A stretch of 64,000 bases of DNA from RH-AL1 sp965198495 (GTDB lineage Bacteria; Pseudomonadota; Alphaproteobacteria; Rhizobiales; Beijerinckiaceae), in contig CBDAPL010000001.1 of assembly GCA_965198495.1 (NCBI GenBank), positions 3,100,001 through 3,164,000 of the forward strand. Direction: 5' to 3'. Positions 16,678 through 24,185 of this stretch are shown here, one piece after another. The notes under the pieces were generated by a model. It was given only the letters and a program-made list of their open reading frames with translations, was not told the origin of the DNA and did not search any database. The translations under genes and the position numbers were made by a program. How positions within the stretch are numbered: position 1 is the first letter of the stretch; every line of letters begins with the position of its first letter.

Positions 16678-16703
16678 GCGCCGCTCCAAATCCGGAGCGG
16701 TGC
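16678..16703. terminator. Bidirectional terminator-like hairpin
   Basis: A 10-bp stem (with one G-T pair) GCGCCGCTCC / GGAGCGGTGC with a 6-base loop, located between the convergent ends of the small exported protein gene and rpmE. It can serve both strands. Confidence 0.6.
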
Positions 16704-16722
16704 CGAAACTCCGTCGACGCCG

Positions 16723-16959
16723 TTACGCGTCCTTCTTGCCGAACGCGAGGCCGCCAAATCGCGAGTTGAAGCGCGACAGGCGGCCGCCACGGTCGAGCAA
16801 TTGCTGCGATCCGCCGGTCCATGCCGGATGCGTCTTCGGGTCGATATCGAGGTTGAGCGCGTCGCCTTCGGCACCGTAGGTCGATCGCGTCATGAACTCC
16901 GTTCCGTCGGTCATCACGACCTTGATCACGTGATAGGACGGGTGAATATCGGCTTTCAT
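16723..16959 (-). CDS. rpmE: 50S ribosomal protein L31
   Basis: A 78-residue protein with the L31 signature: MKADIHPSYHVIKVVMTDGT and HPAWTGGSQQLLDRGGRLSR. It lacks the zinc-binding CxxC of C+ L31, so it is a cysteine-free form. The ATG at 16959 is chosen over a TTG one codon upstream because all relatives start MK(A/T/E)DIHP. A sigma-70-like promoter lies about 86 bases upstream. Confidence 0.96.
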   Translation of the reverse strand: MKADIHPSYHVIKVVMTDGTEFMTRSTYGAEGDALNLDIDPKTHPAWTGGSQQLLDRGGRLSRFNSRFGGLAFGKKDA

Positions 16960-17044
16960 CAAACAGACCTTTGAGGCGCGGGCGGGTGAGGCGCCAGGCT
17001 CATGTCACGCGATTGGGCGACAGCGACGCTCTGGAGCGAGCGAC

Positions 17045-17073
17045 GCTATAGAACAGTGGCGCGGGCACGGCAA
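17045..17073 (-). promoter_or_regulatory. Probable sigma-70-type promoter of rpmE
   Basis: On the minus strand TTGCCG, a 17-base spacer and TATAGC lie upstream of rpmE with consensus spacing. The leader to the ATG would be about 80 bases. Confidence 0.4.
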
Positions 17074-17111
17074 GACATCGGCCTGCGCGCCGCGATCAGG
17101 GATCGCCTTGA

Positions 17112-17381
17112 TCAGTGCAGGCTTACCATATGCAGCTCGTTCTGCAGCGCATTGGCCAGCGCCGCGTCACGCGAGTCGGTGAGCATAAGCGGCTTGCCGC
17201 TAGCACCGAGCAGGGCGAAGAGTTGAAGGCCCGGCTGTACACCCGGGATATAAGGAAACATCGCGCCGATCTCGTTCGATGTGAGAGGCTTCACATAGGC
17301 GATGAGACCTTCGCCCAGTTGCGAGAGCTGTTCCTCGGTCAGGACCGGCGCCTCGACTTGATGACTACTCACGTTCAACAT
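17112..17381 (-). CDS. DUF1150 family protein
   Basis: An 89-residue protein with the DUF1150 pattern: LGEGLIAYVKPLTSNEIGAM, then GLQLFALLGASGKPLMLTDS and a DAALANALQNEL helix. DUF1150 genes regularly follow an hsp20 gene in alphaproteobacteria, as here with a gap of 51 bases, and are presumed to be transcribed with it under heat shock. The molecular role is not known. Confidence 0.9.
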   Translation of the reverse strand: MLNVSSHQVEAPVLTEEQLSQLGEGLIAYVKPLTSNEIGAMFPYIPGVQPGLQLFALLGASGKPLMLTDSRDAALANALQNELHMVSLH

Positions 17382-17432
17382 CTTTCATCCTTTCGTCGCG
17401 GTCCTTTCTGGACCCGCGAGCCTTGCCGACGT

Positions 17433-17861
17433 CTAATCGCGCACGTTGATGTCGATCACCTGGCCGCGCCGTTGCGGCTCCGGCCGGTGGAGATCGACGC
17501 AAAGAAGACCATTGACGAGGTCCGCGCCCGCCACCTGCATGCCATCGGCGAGGAGAAAGACGCGCTGAAACTGCCTGGCGGCGATGCCGCGATGCAGGTA
17601 CACGCGCTCCTTGTCCTCGATCTGGCGACCGCGAATAAGCAGCTGGCCGTCCTCGACTAGGATTTCCAACTGCTCGCGGGTGAAACCGGCGACGGCCAGC
17701 GTGATCCGCAAGATCTCGGCTGTGCTCGGGGTCGGCGCCAGACGCTCTATGTTGTAGGGCGGATAGCCGTCCGACGTGGACCGGGTGACGCGCTCGAACG
17801 CGCGCTCGATCTCGTCGAACCCGAGCAGGAATGGCGAATTGAGGGACGGCATGCGAGACAT
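17433..17861 (-). CDS. Hsp20-family small heat-shock chaperone
   Basis: A 142-residue alpha-crystallin-domain chaperone: N-terminal SRMPSLNSPFLLGFDEIERA, then YNIERL, LRITLAVAGFTREQLEILVE, and the crystallin core GIAARQFQRVFLLADGMQV, ending GQVIDINVRD with an I-x-I-type tail. It binds unfolding proteins in the cytoplasm. The ATG at 17861 has AAGG upstream; the longer frame covers the promoter region. First gene of an hsp20-DUF1150 operon with an RpoH-like promoter. Confidence 0.93.
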   Translation of the reverse strand: MSRMPSLNSPFLLGFDEIERAFERVTRSTSDGYPPYNIERLAPTPSTAEILRITLAVAGFTREQLEILVEDGQLLIRGRQIEDKERVYLHRGIAARQFQRVFLLADGMQVAGADLVNGLLCVDLHRPEPQRRGQVIDINVRD

Positions 17862-17938
17862 CGTCGGACCTTGTCGAAGCCTTACGGCCTTCGTTTCGGA
17901 GCCCCTAAGGCACTCCACGGCACGCGCCGCGATCCTTG

Positions 17939-17966
17939 ATATGGCCTTTGGCGAGCACGGTTCAAG
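17939..17966 (-). promoter_or_regulatory. RpoH (sigma-32)-type promoter of hsp20
   Basis: The minus strand reads CTTGAA, 16 bases, then CCATAT, matching the alphaproteobacterial heat-shock consensus (CTTG, 17-18 bases, CYTATNT-like). It lies about 78 bases before the hsp20 ATG. Confidence 0.55.
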
Positions 17967-18068
17967 CGAGCCGCACCGCCTCGGACCGGCCTGGCGCGGC
18001 GGCATAATAACGCCAGCGATCGGTACACCCGCGATCGACGCCGGTGCGCTTTCGCGAGAGGAGCATGG

Positions 18069-19229
18069 ATGCAGCGAGTCGATAGGGTGGTGAGACTTGC
18101 ATCGTCACGCTTGGCCCTTGCGGCTTCGCTGGCGATCTCGCCGCTTCTGCCTGGCCACGCGTGCGCTAAACCTGACGGCTTCTATCTTGGCGGCGCATAT
18201 TACCGCGCAAACCCCGAGCCGCGCCCGCGCCGGCGGAACGACGCGCCGGCGCAGACGGCGACGGTCCCGCTGCCGGTGCCGCGACCGCGATTTCCCGGCG
18301 ACTTACGCCCGGTCATCGAGCCCCGCGCGCCGGCGGCAGCACGCGAGCCTCCGGCGCCATCGCCTGCCGAGACGAGCCAATCCTCGCAGCGGAAAGGACC
18401 GGCGGACACCGCCAGGCCGAAAAGCATCGAGCTGGCGCCAAGCGCCGAAGCGCCGAAGCGCGAGCAGGAATCGGTGCCGACGGCCGAGAAGCCGGGCGAC
18501 ACGACCGCACCGCTACCGCCGCAGAAGCCGGCGGCACTCGGGACGCCGACGGAGCATCCGGCCGCAAGCGCGGGTGAAAAACCTGTCGGCGCGACCGCGA
18601 CCCCTCCCATTCAGCCGGCCGTGTCGCCGAGCGGCGCGACCAACGCCTTCACCCCCCGCTCGCCGGACGACGATCCCACCTGCACAAGCAGGCTCGCCGG
18701 CCGCCATGTCGAGGCGGAGCCGATCGCCATCGGCCCGCAGCCCGATCCGCGCTGCACGGTCATCCAGCCGGTCCGGCTCAGCGGCCTCGTCCTGCCCGAC
18801 GGCGGCAAGGTCGCGTTCCCGGACCGACCGACGATCGCCTGCACGACGGCCGACGTCTTCTCGCTCTACGTGCGCGACCTGCTCGTGCCGCTGGCGAAAG
18901 GCACGTTCAATTCGCCGATCGCGGCGGTCTGGACGGGACCGGGCCTGGAGTGCCGCTCGCGCGACCACATCTTCGGCGCGAAGCTGTCCGCCCACGGCCA
19001 GGGTCTCGCCATCGACATCGCCCAGCTGAAGCTCGCCGACGGTCGCATGATCGCGGTGGGCGAGCCGAAGACCGACATCGATACCGCCTTCGAGACGGCC
19101 TCGCGCGCCGCCGCCTGCGGGTACTTCCACACCGTGCTCGGCCCCGGCTCCGACAGCTACCATCGTACGCATTGGCATTTCGATCTGGAAGTGCGCGGCA
19201 CCAAGGGCGACGCGAAGTACTGCAAGTAG
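18069..19229 (+). CDS. Extensin-like C-terminal domain protein
   Basis: A 386-residue exported protein. A signal peptide covers about 1-35 (LALAASLAISPLLPGHACA). Residues 45-195 are Pro/Ala/Glu-rich linker, and the C-terminal domain (about 200-386) is the bacterial extensin-like C domain with CTSRL, CTVIQPVRLSG, FGAKLSAHGQGLAIDIAQLK and HRTHWHFDLEV. The conserved cysteines and the HGxGxAxD and HxHFD elements resemble the metal site of D-Ala-D-Ala carboxypeptidase/M15-like folds, suggesting peptidoglycan hydrolysis. This activity is inference. Confidence 0.85.
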   Translation: MQRVDRVVRLASSRLALAASLAISPLLPGHACAKPDGFYLGGAYYRANPEPRPRRRNDAPAQTATVPLPVPRPRFPGDLRPVIEPRAPAAAREPPAPSPAETSQSSQRKGPADTARPKSIELAPSAEAPKREQESVPTAEKPGDTTAPLPPQKPAALGTPTEHPAASAGEKPVGATATPPIQPAVSPSGATNAFTPRSPDDDPTCTSRLAGRHVEAEPIAIGPQPDPRCTVIQPVRLSGLVLPDGGKVAFPDRPTIACTTADVFSLYVRDLLVPLAKGTFNSPIAAVWTGPGLECRSRDHIFGAKLSAHGQGLAIDIAQLKLADGRMIAVGEPKTDIDTAFETASRAAACGYFHTVLGPGSDSYHRTHWHFDLEVRGTKGDAKYCK

Positions 19230-19329
19230 CGCTGGCCGCTCGCCGCGCGCGGAAGACCGCCGCCGACCGTCGCCTTGACAGCGGAACACCACGTCGATCT
19301 TGCTCCGGATTTCACGGGGGAAGATCGAC

Positions 19330-19737
19330 ATGCGCTGGTGGCTTCGCCTCATCCTGACACTCGTCCTCGCGCCGATCCTCTGGCGCATCGTGGCGGGCTA
19401 TATCGAGGCCAACGCGGGCGGCAATCCCAGCAACATCGTGTCCGCCTCGACCTTGATACTCGGCAAGATCTACATCGCCTACACCCTGCCGGCGCTGGCG
19501 GTGATCGTCGTCCTGCTGATCCCGGCGGACTTCATCTTGCACCGCCTCGATCTCGACATCCTGATCGTCGGTGTCGCGCCATTGCTCGCCTGCGCGGTAC
19601 CGCTGGTGCTCGCGCGCTTCGGCATTGGCCAAGGCAACGCGGGCCTCCTCGGCCTCGCCTTCGCCTATGGCCTGACGTGGGGCCTTACCGTTCGCGAGCC
19701 TCGCGCTCCGTCACGGATGCTTTCGCGCAAGGGCTAG
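19330..19737 (+). CDS. Four-span membrane protein, hypothetical
   Basis: A 135-residue membrane protein starting at the ATG preceded by GGGGGAAG. Hydrophobic segments: LRLILTLVLAPILWRIVAG, YIAYTLPALAVIVVLLIP, ILIVGVAPLLACAVPLVL and LLGLAFAYGLTWGL. It ends in a basic tail (REPRAPSRMLSRKG). No family recognised. It ends just before the convergent heme-monooxygenase-like gene. Confidence 0.65.
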   Translation: MRWWLRLILTLVLAPILWRIVAGYIEANAGGNPSNIVSASTLILGKIYIAYTLPALAVIVVLLIPADFILHRLDLDILIVGVAPLLACAVPLVLARFGIGQGNAGLLGLAFAYGLTWGLTVREPRAPSRMLSRKG

Positions 19738-19750
19738 CGTCGGCAATCGC

Positions 19751-20092
19751 CTACTCGGCCGCGGCCTTTTGCAGCGCCGGGTTCTCCAGCGTCTGGATCA
19801 CCTCGAAGCCCTCGAACTCCGGATGGCCGAGCGTCATGCGCTTGTTGCCGCCGGCGTTGCGGTGCGCCGCCCGGAAATGCTCCGAGGTCGTCCATTGCTC
19901 GAACATCGCGCGCGAGGCCCAGATCGTGTGCGAGGAATAGAGCACGTGATCCTCGCGCTCGGGACCCTTCAGCATGTGGAAGGCGACGAAGCCGGGATTC
20001 TTCTCGAGGTGCGATTCGCGGCCGAGCCACATGGCTTCGAAATCCCCCGCCTCTTCCTTCAGGACCTTGAAGCGGTTCATGGCGATGAACAT
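19751..20092 (-). CDS. Heme-degrading monooxygenase-like protein (HmuD/HmuQ, ABM fold)
   Basis: A 113-residue ABM-fold protein with AAGGAGA upstream of its ATG. The sequence MFIAMNRFKVLKEEAGDFEA, then GFVAFHMLKG, DHVLYSSHTIWASRAMFEQW and EHFRAAHRNAGG, is close to what I recall of the rhizobial HmuD/HmuQ heme oxygenases of the IsdG type. These open the heme ring and release iron. His in EHFRAAHRN is the candidate heme ligand. The exact reaction product cannot be told from sequence, and a general ABM enzyme is possible. Confidence 0.75.
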   Translation of the reverse strand: MFIAMNRFKVLKEEAGDFEAMWLGRESHLEKNPGFVAFHMLKGPEREDHVLYSSHTIWASRAMFEQWTTSEHFRAAHRNAGGNKRMTLGHPEFEGFEVIQTLENPALQKAAAE

Positions 20093-20349
20093 GGGTGTCT
20101 CCTTCTCATTCGAGCGTCAGTCTAGCGCATCCCGGACCGGCTCGGGAGCCTCGTTGTCGGAAGGAGCATGTTGGGCGACGCGGCATACGCACGCGCGAAG
20201 GACGCGTCTGGTCCAGGGCGGGTGCTTCGACACATCGCGGGCGACGTCGGATGCGGCGACGGTCGCTGCTTGACTGCGGTGGCGGGTTCGCGGGATATCG
20301 CCTCGCACATTCGAAGCGTTCTAATCTGGCTTATATCAAGGGGATCGCG

Positions 20350-21219
20350 ATGCTCCACGTCTGCGGCGGAATCCTCTTCCTTGGCTGCCTCCTCATGCCC
20401 TCATTGGCACGCGCCGAGCCGCAGACGCCGGACAAACAGGAACGTTCGCCAGAGGAAGAGGTCGACACCGAACACATCTTCGGCTTCGCCGAAGGGTCGG
20501 ACATCGGCGAAAAAGGCGAACGCGAGATCGAGAACGTGAACATCGGGAGCTTCGGCCAGGTCGGCGCCTACAACAACGTCGATACCGAGACATCCTTCCG
20601 CTACGGCGTCACGGATCGATTGCGGCTCTCGATCGGGACGCTCACGGACTACTACGCGATCGCGGACAATCCGTCCTTCACCAACCGGACCGCCACGACC
20701 TTTAGCGGCGTCATCGGCGAGGCTCGCGTCAAGCTCATCGACGATGCCAGGAATCCCTACGGGCTCAGCCTGTCCTTCAATCCGGCCTTCCGCCAGTTCG
20801 ACCCGCTGTCCGGCGTGCGGACGCACAACTATTCGTTGCCGGTGACCCTGCTGTTCAACGCGGCCTTGATTCCAGGCAAGTTCTACGCGGCCGTAAACCT
20901 CGCCTATACGCCGTCCTTCTTTCCGATCGCGAGCGGGACGGAGCACGACGACGGCCTCACCGCCATCGCCTCCGCGACCTATGCGATCGGGCCGAAGATC
21001 TTCCTCGGCGGGGAGATCCGGCACGAGACCCTCGTCCAGAGCACCGCGTCGACCGCGCACGCGCTCTTTCTCGGCCCTACCCTCTTCTATCGCGCCTCGC
21101 CGGTCTTCACCGCGAAGGTCGCCTTCGAGCCCCAGGTGGCGGATCTCGGCGCCCATACCCTCAATCTCTCGACCTACCAGCGCTACCAGGTCGAGCTGCA
21201 GTTCGCCTATAATTTTTAG
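20350..21219 (+). CDS. Outer-membrane beta-barrel protein, hypothetical
   Basis: A 289-residue exported protein: signal peptide 1-23 (LFLGCLLMPSLARA|EPQT), an acidic head, then alternating amphipathic strands (ETSFRYGVTDRLRLSIGTLT; YGLSLSFNPAFRQF; LPVTLLFNAALI; KFYAAVNLAYTPSFF) ending in VELQFAYNF. The terminal phenylalanine is the usual sorting signal for outer-membrane barrels. Ten to twelve strands are plausible. It overlaps the end of rsmA by 4 bases in convergent orientation. Substrate unknown. Confidence 0.7.
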   Translation: MLHVCGGILFLGCLLMPSLARAEPQTPDKQERSPEEEVDTEHIFGFAEGSDIGEKGEREIENVNIGSFGQVGAYNNVDTETSFRYGVTDRLRLSIGTLTDYYAIADNPSFTNRTATTFSGVIGEARVKLIDDARNPYGLSLSFNPAFRQFDPLSGVRTHNYSLPVTLLFNAALIPGKFYAAVNLAYTPSFFPIASGTEHDDGLTAIASATYAIGPKIFLGGEIRHETLVQSTASTAHALFLGPTLFYRASPVFTAKVAFEPQVADLGAHTLNLSTYQRYQVELQFAYNF

Positions 21220-22064
21220 GGCGGATGATTTTTAGAGTAGGCCTCCGCGAGAGCGACGAAGCCCGCGATGTCGATCTCCTCCGCCCGTCGCGTCGGCTCG
21301 ATGCCGGCCCGCGTCAGCAGATCGACGGGGTCGACGCCGAGCGCACGCAGCGATTGCCGCAGCATCTTGCGGCGTTGCCCGAAAGCGGCTTGCGTCACGG
21401 CCGAAAGCGCGCGCGCGGCGCATGGCAGGGGCACGGCGCGGGGTACAAGCTCGACGATGCTCGAGGTCACGTTGGGCGGCGGGATGAAGCTTTGGCGCGG
21501 CACGTCGAACAGGATGCGCGTCTCGCACCGCCAGTTGGCGAGCACGCCGAGCCGCCCGTAGGCGGCGCGCTCGCGCGGGCTGGCGACGATGCGCTCGGCC
21601 ACCTCGCGCTGGAACATCAGCGTCAGCCGGTCGAACCAGGGCGGCCACGGCTCGCTCTCGAGCCAGCCGACGAGCAGCGGCGTCGCGATATTGTAAGGCA
21701 GGTTCGCGCAGAGCCGCGTCGGGCGATCGGCCGCCGCCAACGTCGCGAAGTCGGTATCGAGCGCGTCCTCGGCGCGTACGGTGAGGCGACCGGGGTAGCG
21801 CGCGGCGATCTCGGCCAGCGCCGCGAGGCAGCGCTCGTCGCGCTCGATGGCGACGACCTCGGCGCCCGCGGCGAGCAAGGCTCGCGTCAGGCCGCCCGGT
21901 CCCGACCCGACCTCGACCACCCGCACGCCGTCGAGCGGCCCGGCGGCGCGGGCGATGCGCCCCGTGAGGTTGAGATCGAAGATGAAGTTCTGCCCGAGGC
22001 TCTTCTTCGCCGTAAGCCCATGCGCCGCCACGACCTCGCGCAGCGGCGGCAGGTCATCGATCAA
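21216..22064 (-). CDS. rsmA: 16S rRNA dimethyladenosine transferase
   Basis: A 282-residue KsgA/RsmA enzyme that dimethylates two adjacent adenosines in helix 45 of 16S rRNA. Motifs: KKSLGQNFIFDLN at the start, EVGSGPGGLTRALL (AdoMet loop, about 50), ANLPYNIATPLL (NLPY catalytic motif, about 119) and FIPPPNVTSSIVEL. Last gene of the lptG-lptD-surA-pdxA-rsmA block, 57 bases after pdxA. Confidence 0.97.
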   Translation of the reverse strand: MIDDLPPLREVVAAHGLTAKKSLGQNFIFDLNLTGRIARAAGPLDGVRVVEVGSGPGGLTRALLAAGAEVVAIERDERCLAALAEIAARYPGRLTVRAEDALDTDFATLAAADRPTRLCANLPYNIATPLLVGWLESEPWPPWFDRLTLMFQREVAERIVASPRERAAYGRLGVLANWRCETRILFDVPRQSFIPPPNVTSSIVELVPRAVPLPCAARALSAVTQAAFGQRRKMLRQSLRALGVDPVDLLTRAGIEPTRRAEEIDIAGFVALAEAYSKNHPP

Positions 22065-22121
22065 GGGCGATATCCCGCGCCGTTCCGCGGGCGATGGTCC
22101 GCCATCCTCATGCCGCCATCC

Positions 22122-23168
22122 TCATGCCGCCGCCCGCGCGGCATCCGCCTTGGCGAGCCGCGCCGCGAGGGCCAGGGCGGCTAGGAGGCTCGAGGGATCG
22201 GCGATGCCGCGCCCGGCGATGTCGAAGGCGGTGCCGTGATCGGGCGAGGTGCGCACGAAAGGCAGGCCCAGCGTGACGTTGACGGCCGTGTCGAAGGCCA
22301 GCGTCTTGATCGGGATCAAAGCTTGATCGTGGTACATCGTGATGACGACGTCGTAGCGCGCGCGGGCCGCCGCGTGGAACAGCGTGTCGGCGGGATGCGG
22401 GCCGGTCACGGCCAGTCCGTCCGCGCGCAGGATGTCGAGCGCCGGCACGATGATCTCGATCTCCTCGCGGCCGATGTCGCCGCCCTCGCCGGCGTGCGGA
22501 TTGAGGCCGGTGACCGCGATCCGCGGATGAGCGATGCCGAACCGGGCTCGGAAGTCGCGCGCGACGATCCGCGCGGTGTCGACGATCAGCGCCCGCGTGA
22601 CGAGCGCGGGCACGCTGGCGATCGGCACATGGATCGTCGCCGGAACAACGGCGAGCGCGGGGGACCAGAGCAGCATCACGGCCCGCGGGATGGGGCTCCC
22701 GCCGCGCGACCCGAACAACCTGGCGGCCATGGCGCCCATGAATTCGGTCTGTCCGGGATGCGGGTAGCCGACGCGATGCAGGATCTCCTTCGAGACGGGC
22801 AGCGTCACGACCGCCGACGCCTCGCCTCGGGCGACGAGCTCGACGCAGCGCTCCATCGAGGCGATCGTGCCGAGGGCGTCGGCGGCGTCGGGTCGGCCCG
22901 GCTGGCCGCGCGTGGCGACATCGAGCGGCAGGATGGGTAGCGCGTCCGCGAAGAGCGCGCGTGCCTCTCCGGGGGTGCTCGCCCGCAGAGGCACGTCGAG
23001 GCCGAGCGCGCCGCCGACACGCCGGCAGTGATCGAGATCGGCGACCAGGATGAACGGCGCGCGCGTCTCCGGCGCGGCGCGCATCGCCACCCAGGCCTTC
23101 AGCGCGACCTCCGTCCCGATCCCCGATGGATCGCCCCGGGTCAGCGCCAGGGGCGACATGGTCTTCAT
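22122..23168 (-). CDS. pdxA: 4-hydroxythreonine-4-phosphate dehydrogenase
   Basis: A 348-residue PdxA, the NAD-dependent enzyme of de novo pyridoxal phosphate synthesis. Motifs: LTRGDPSGIGTEVALKAW at the start, HPGQTEFMGAMAA (about 145), GLNPHAGEGG (about 225) and TMYHDQALIPIKTL (about 280), which hold the metal-binding histidines. Its ATG overlaps the stop of the surA-like gene by four bases (ATGA), so expression is coupled. The 3' end carries a duplicated ATCCTCATGCCGCC stretch. Confidence 0.96.
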   Translation of the reverse strand: MKTMSPLALTRGDPSGIGTEVALKAWVAMRAAPETRAPFILVADLDHCRRVGGALGLDVPLRASTPGEARALFADALPILPLDVATRGQPGRPDAADALGTIASMERCVELVARGEASAVVTLPVSKEILHRVGYPHPGQTEFMGAMAARLFGSRGGSPIPRAVMLLWSPALAVVPATIHVPIASVPALVTRALIVDTARIVARDFRARFGIAHPRIAVTGLNPHAGEGGDIGREEIEIIVPALDILRADGLAVTGPHPADTLFHAAARARYDVVITMYHDQALIPIKTLAFDTAVNVTLGLPFVRTSPDHGTAFDIAGRGIADPSSLLAALALAARLAKADAARAAA

Positions 23169-24097
23169 CCGTGCGGATGGGCGACGACGGCGTGAGCCCG
23201 CATTTCCTTGTACTTCGCCGCCATGTCCTGCTCGATGTGATCGGCGAGGATGCGATCGGAAATCTCCTTGCGCAGGTCGTCGTCATTGCGCGCGGCGGCG
23301 CGTTCGCAAACGGCGATCACCTCGACACCGTTCGGGGACCGGCTCGGGCTCGTCAGATGACCGATCGGCGTCTTGTCGAGCACGTCCTTGATCCCTTCGC
23401 CGAGCTGGGTCGAGGAACGCGTGAGCGGCTCACGCACCGCGACGCCAGGCAGCGTCTTGGCGTAGGGTATACCGGTGTCGCAGCTCGTGAACTTGGTCCG
23501 CAAAGCCGCCGCCTGCTTGCCGGCGGCCTCGATAGCCGCGGGGCCGTCACCCGGCTCGAGCGTGAACACCACCTGCCGTATCGTATAGCTGGTAATGCCC
23601 GACTTTCCCTTCTCCTTCGCGAGTTCCTGCCGGACGGCGACCTCGCTCGCCTCGACACCCTTGTTCAACGCTTTGGTTATGACGACGTAGGCGAGTTCGG
23701 CCTTGAAGTGGCTGCGCAGATGTTCCTGCGAGACGCCGGCGCCGGTCATCGCGGTGAGCAGCGCCTGCGGCTGGATCTTCATCTTCTTCGCGTCGCTCTG
23801 CACCTGCTCGCCGATCTCCTCGTCCTTGATGTTGATGCCGAACTTCGATCCTTCACGAGCCTTGAGGCGGTCGGAGATCATGCTCTCGATGGCCGCGTCC
23901 TTTGTCGCCGGCTTGTGGATGGCGCGCAGCAGCTTCATGCGCTGATCGATATCGACGGAGGTGATGGGATCGCCGTTGACCGACACGACGATCTCCTGGG
24001 CAAGCGCGTGCCGCGGGGCCAGTCCGAGGCCAAGCAACGTACATGCGATAGCAACGCGCGCGAGCGCCGGCGCGGCCGATGACAAGCAAGATCTCAT
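23165..24097 (-). CDS. surA: SurA-like periplasmic chaperone / peptidyl-prolyl isomerase
   Basis: A 310-residue exported protein. A signal peptide ends at HALA|QEIVVSVNGDPITSVDIDQR (about 34), the normal SurA N-terminus. The N-terminal chaperone helices follow, with a parvulin-type region around 170-270 (YTIRQVVFTLEPG; LTSPSRSPNGVEVIAVCERA). The ATG at 24097 is chosen as the first start that gives a signal peptide. It lies between lptD and pdxA as in many proteobacteria and would assist folding of LptD and other barrels. Confidence 0.88.
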   Translation of the reverse strand: MRSCLSSAAPALARVAIACTLLGLGLAPRHALAQEIVVSVNGDPITSVDIDQRMKLLRAIHKPATKDAAIESMISDRLKAREGSKFGINIKDEEIGEQVQSDAKKMKIQPQALLTAMTGAGVSQEHLRSHFKAELAYVVITKALNKGVEASEVAVRQELAKEKGKSGITSYTIRQVVFTLEPGDGPAAIEAAGKQAAALRTKFTSCDTGIPYAKTLPGVAVREPLTRSSTQLGEGIKDVLDKTPIGHLTSPSRSPNGVEVIAVCERAAARNDDDLRKEISDRILADHIEQDMAAKYKEMRAHAVVAHPHG

Positions 24098-24185
24098 CGC
24101 GATTCTCCTATCCCGCCTGTTATTTGCAAAAACTCGGCGCTTTTCGGGCAACGTCGAAGAGAACGAGCGAAAGCGACGATTTTGG

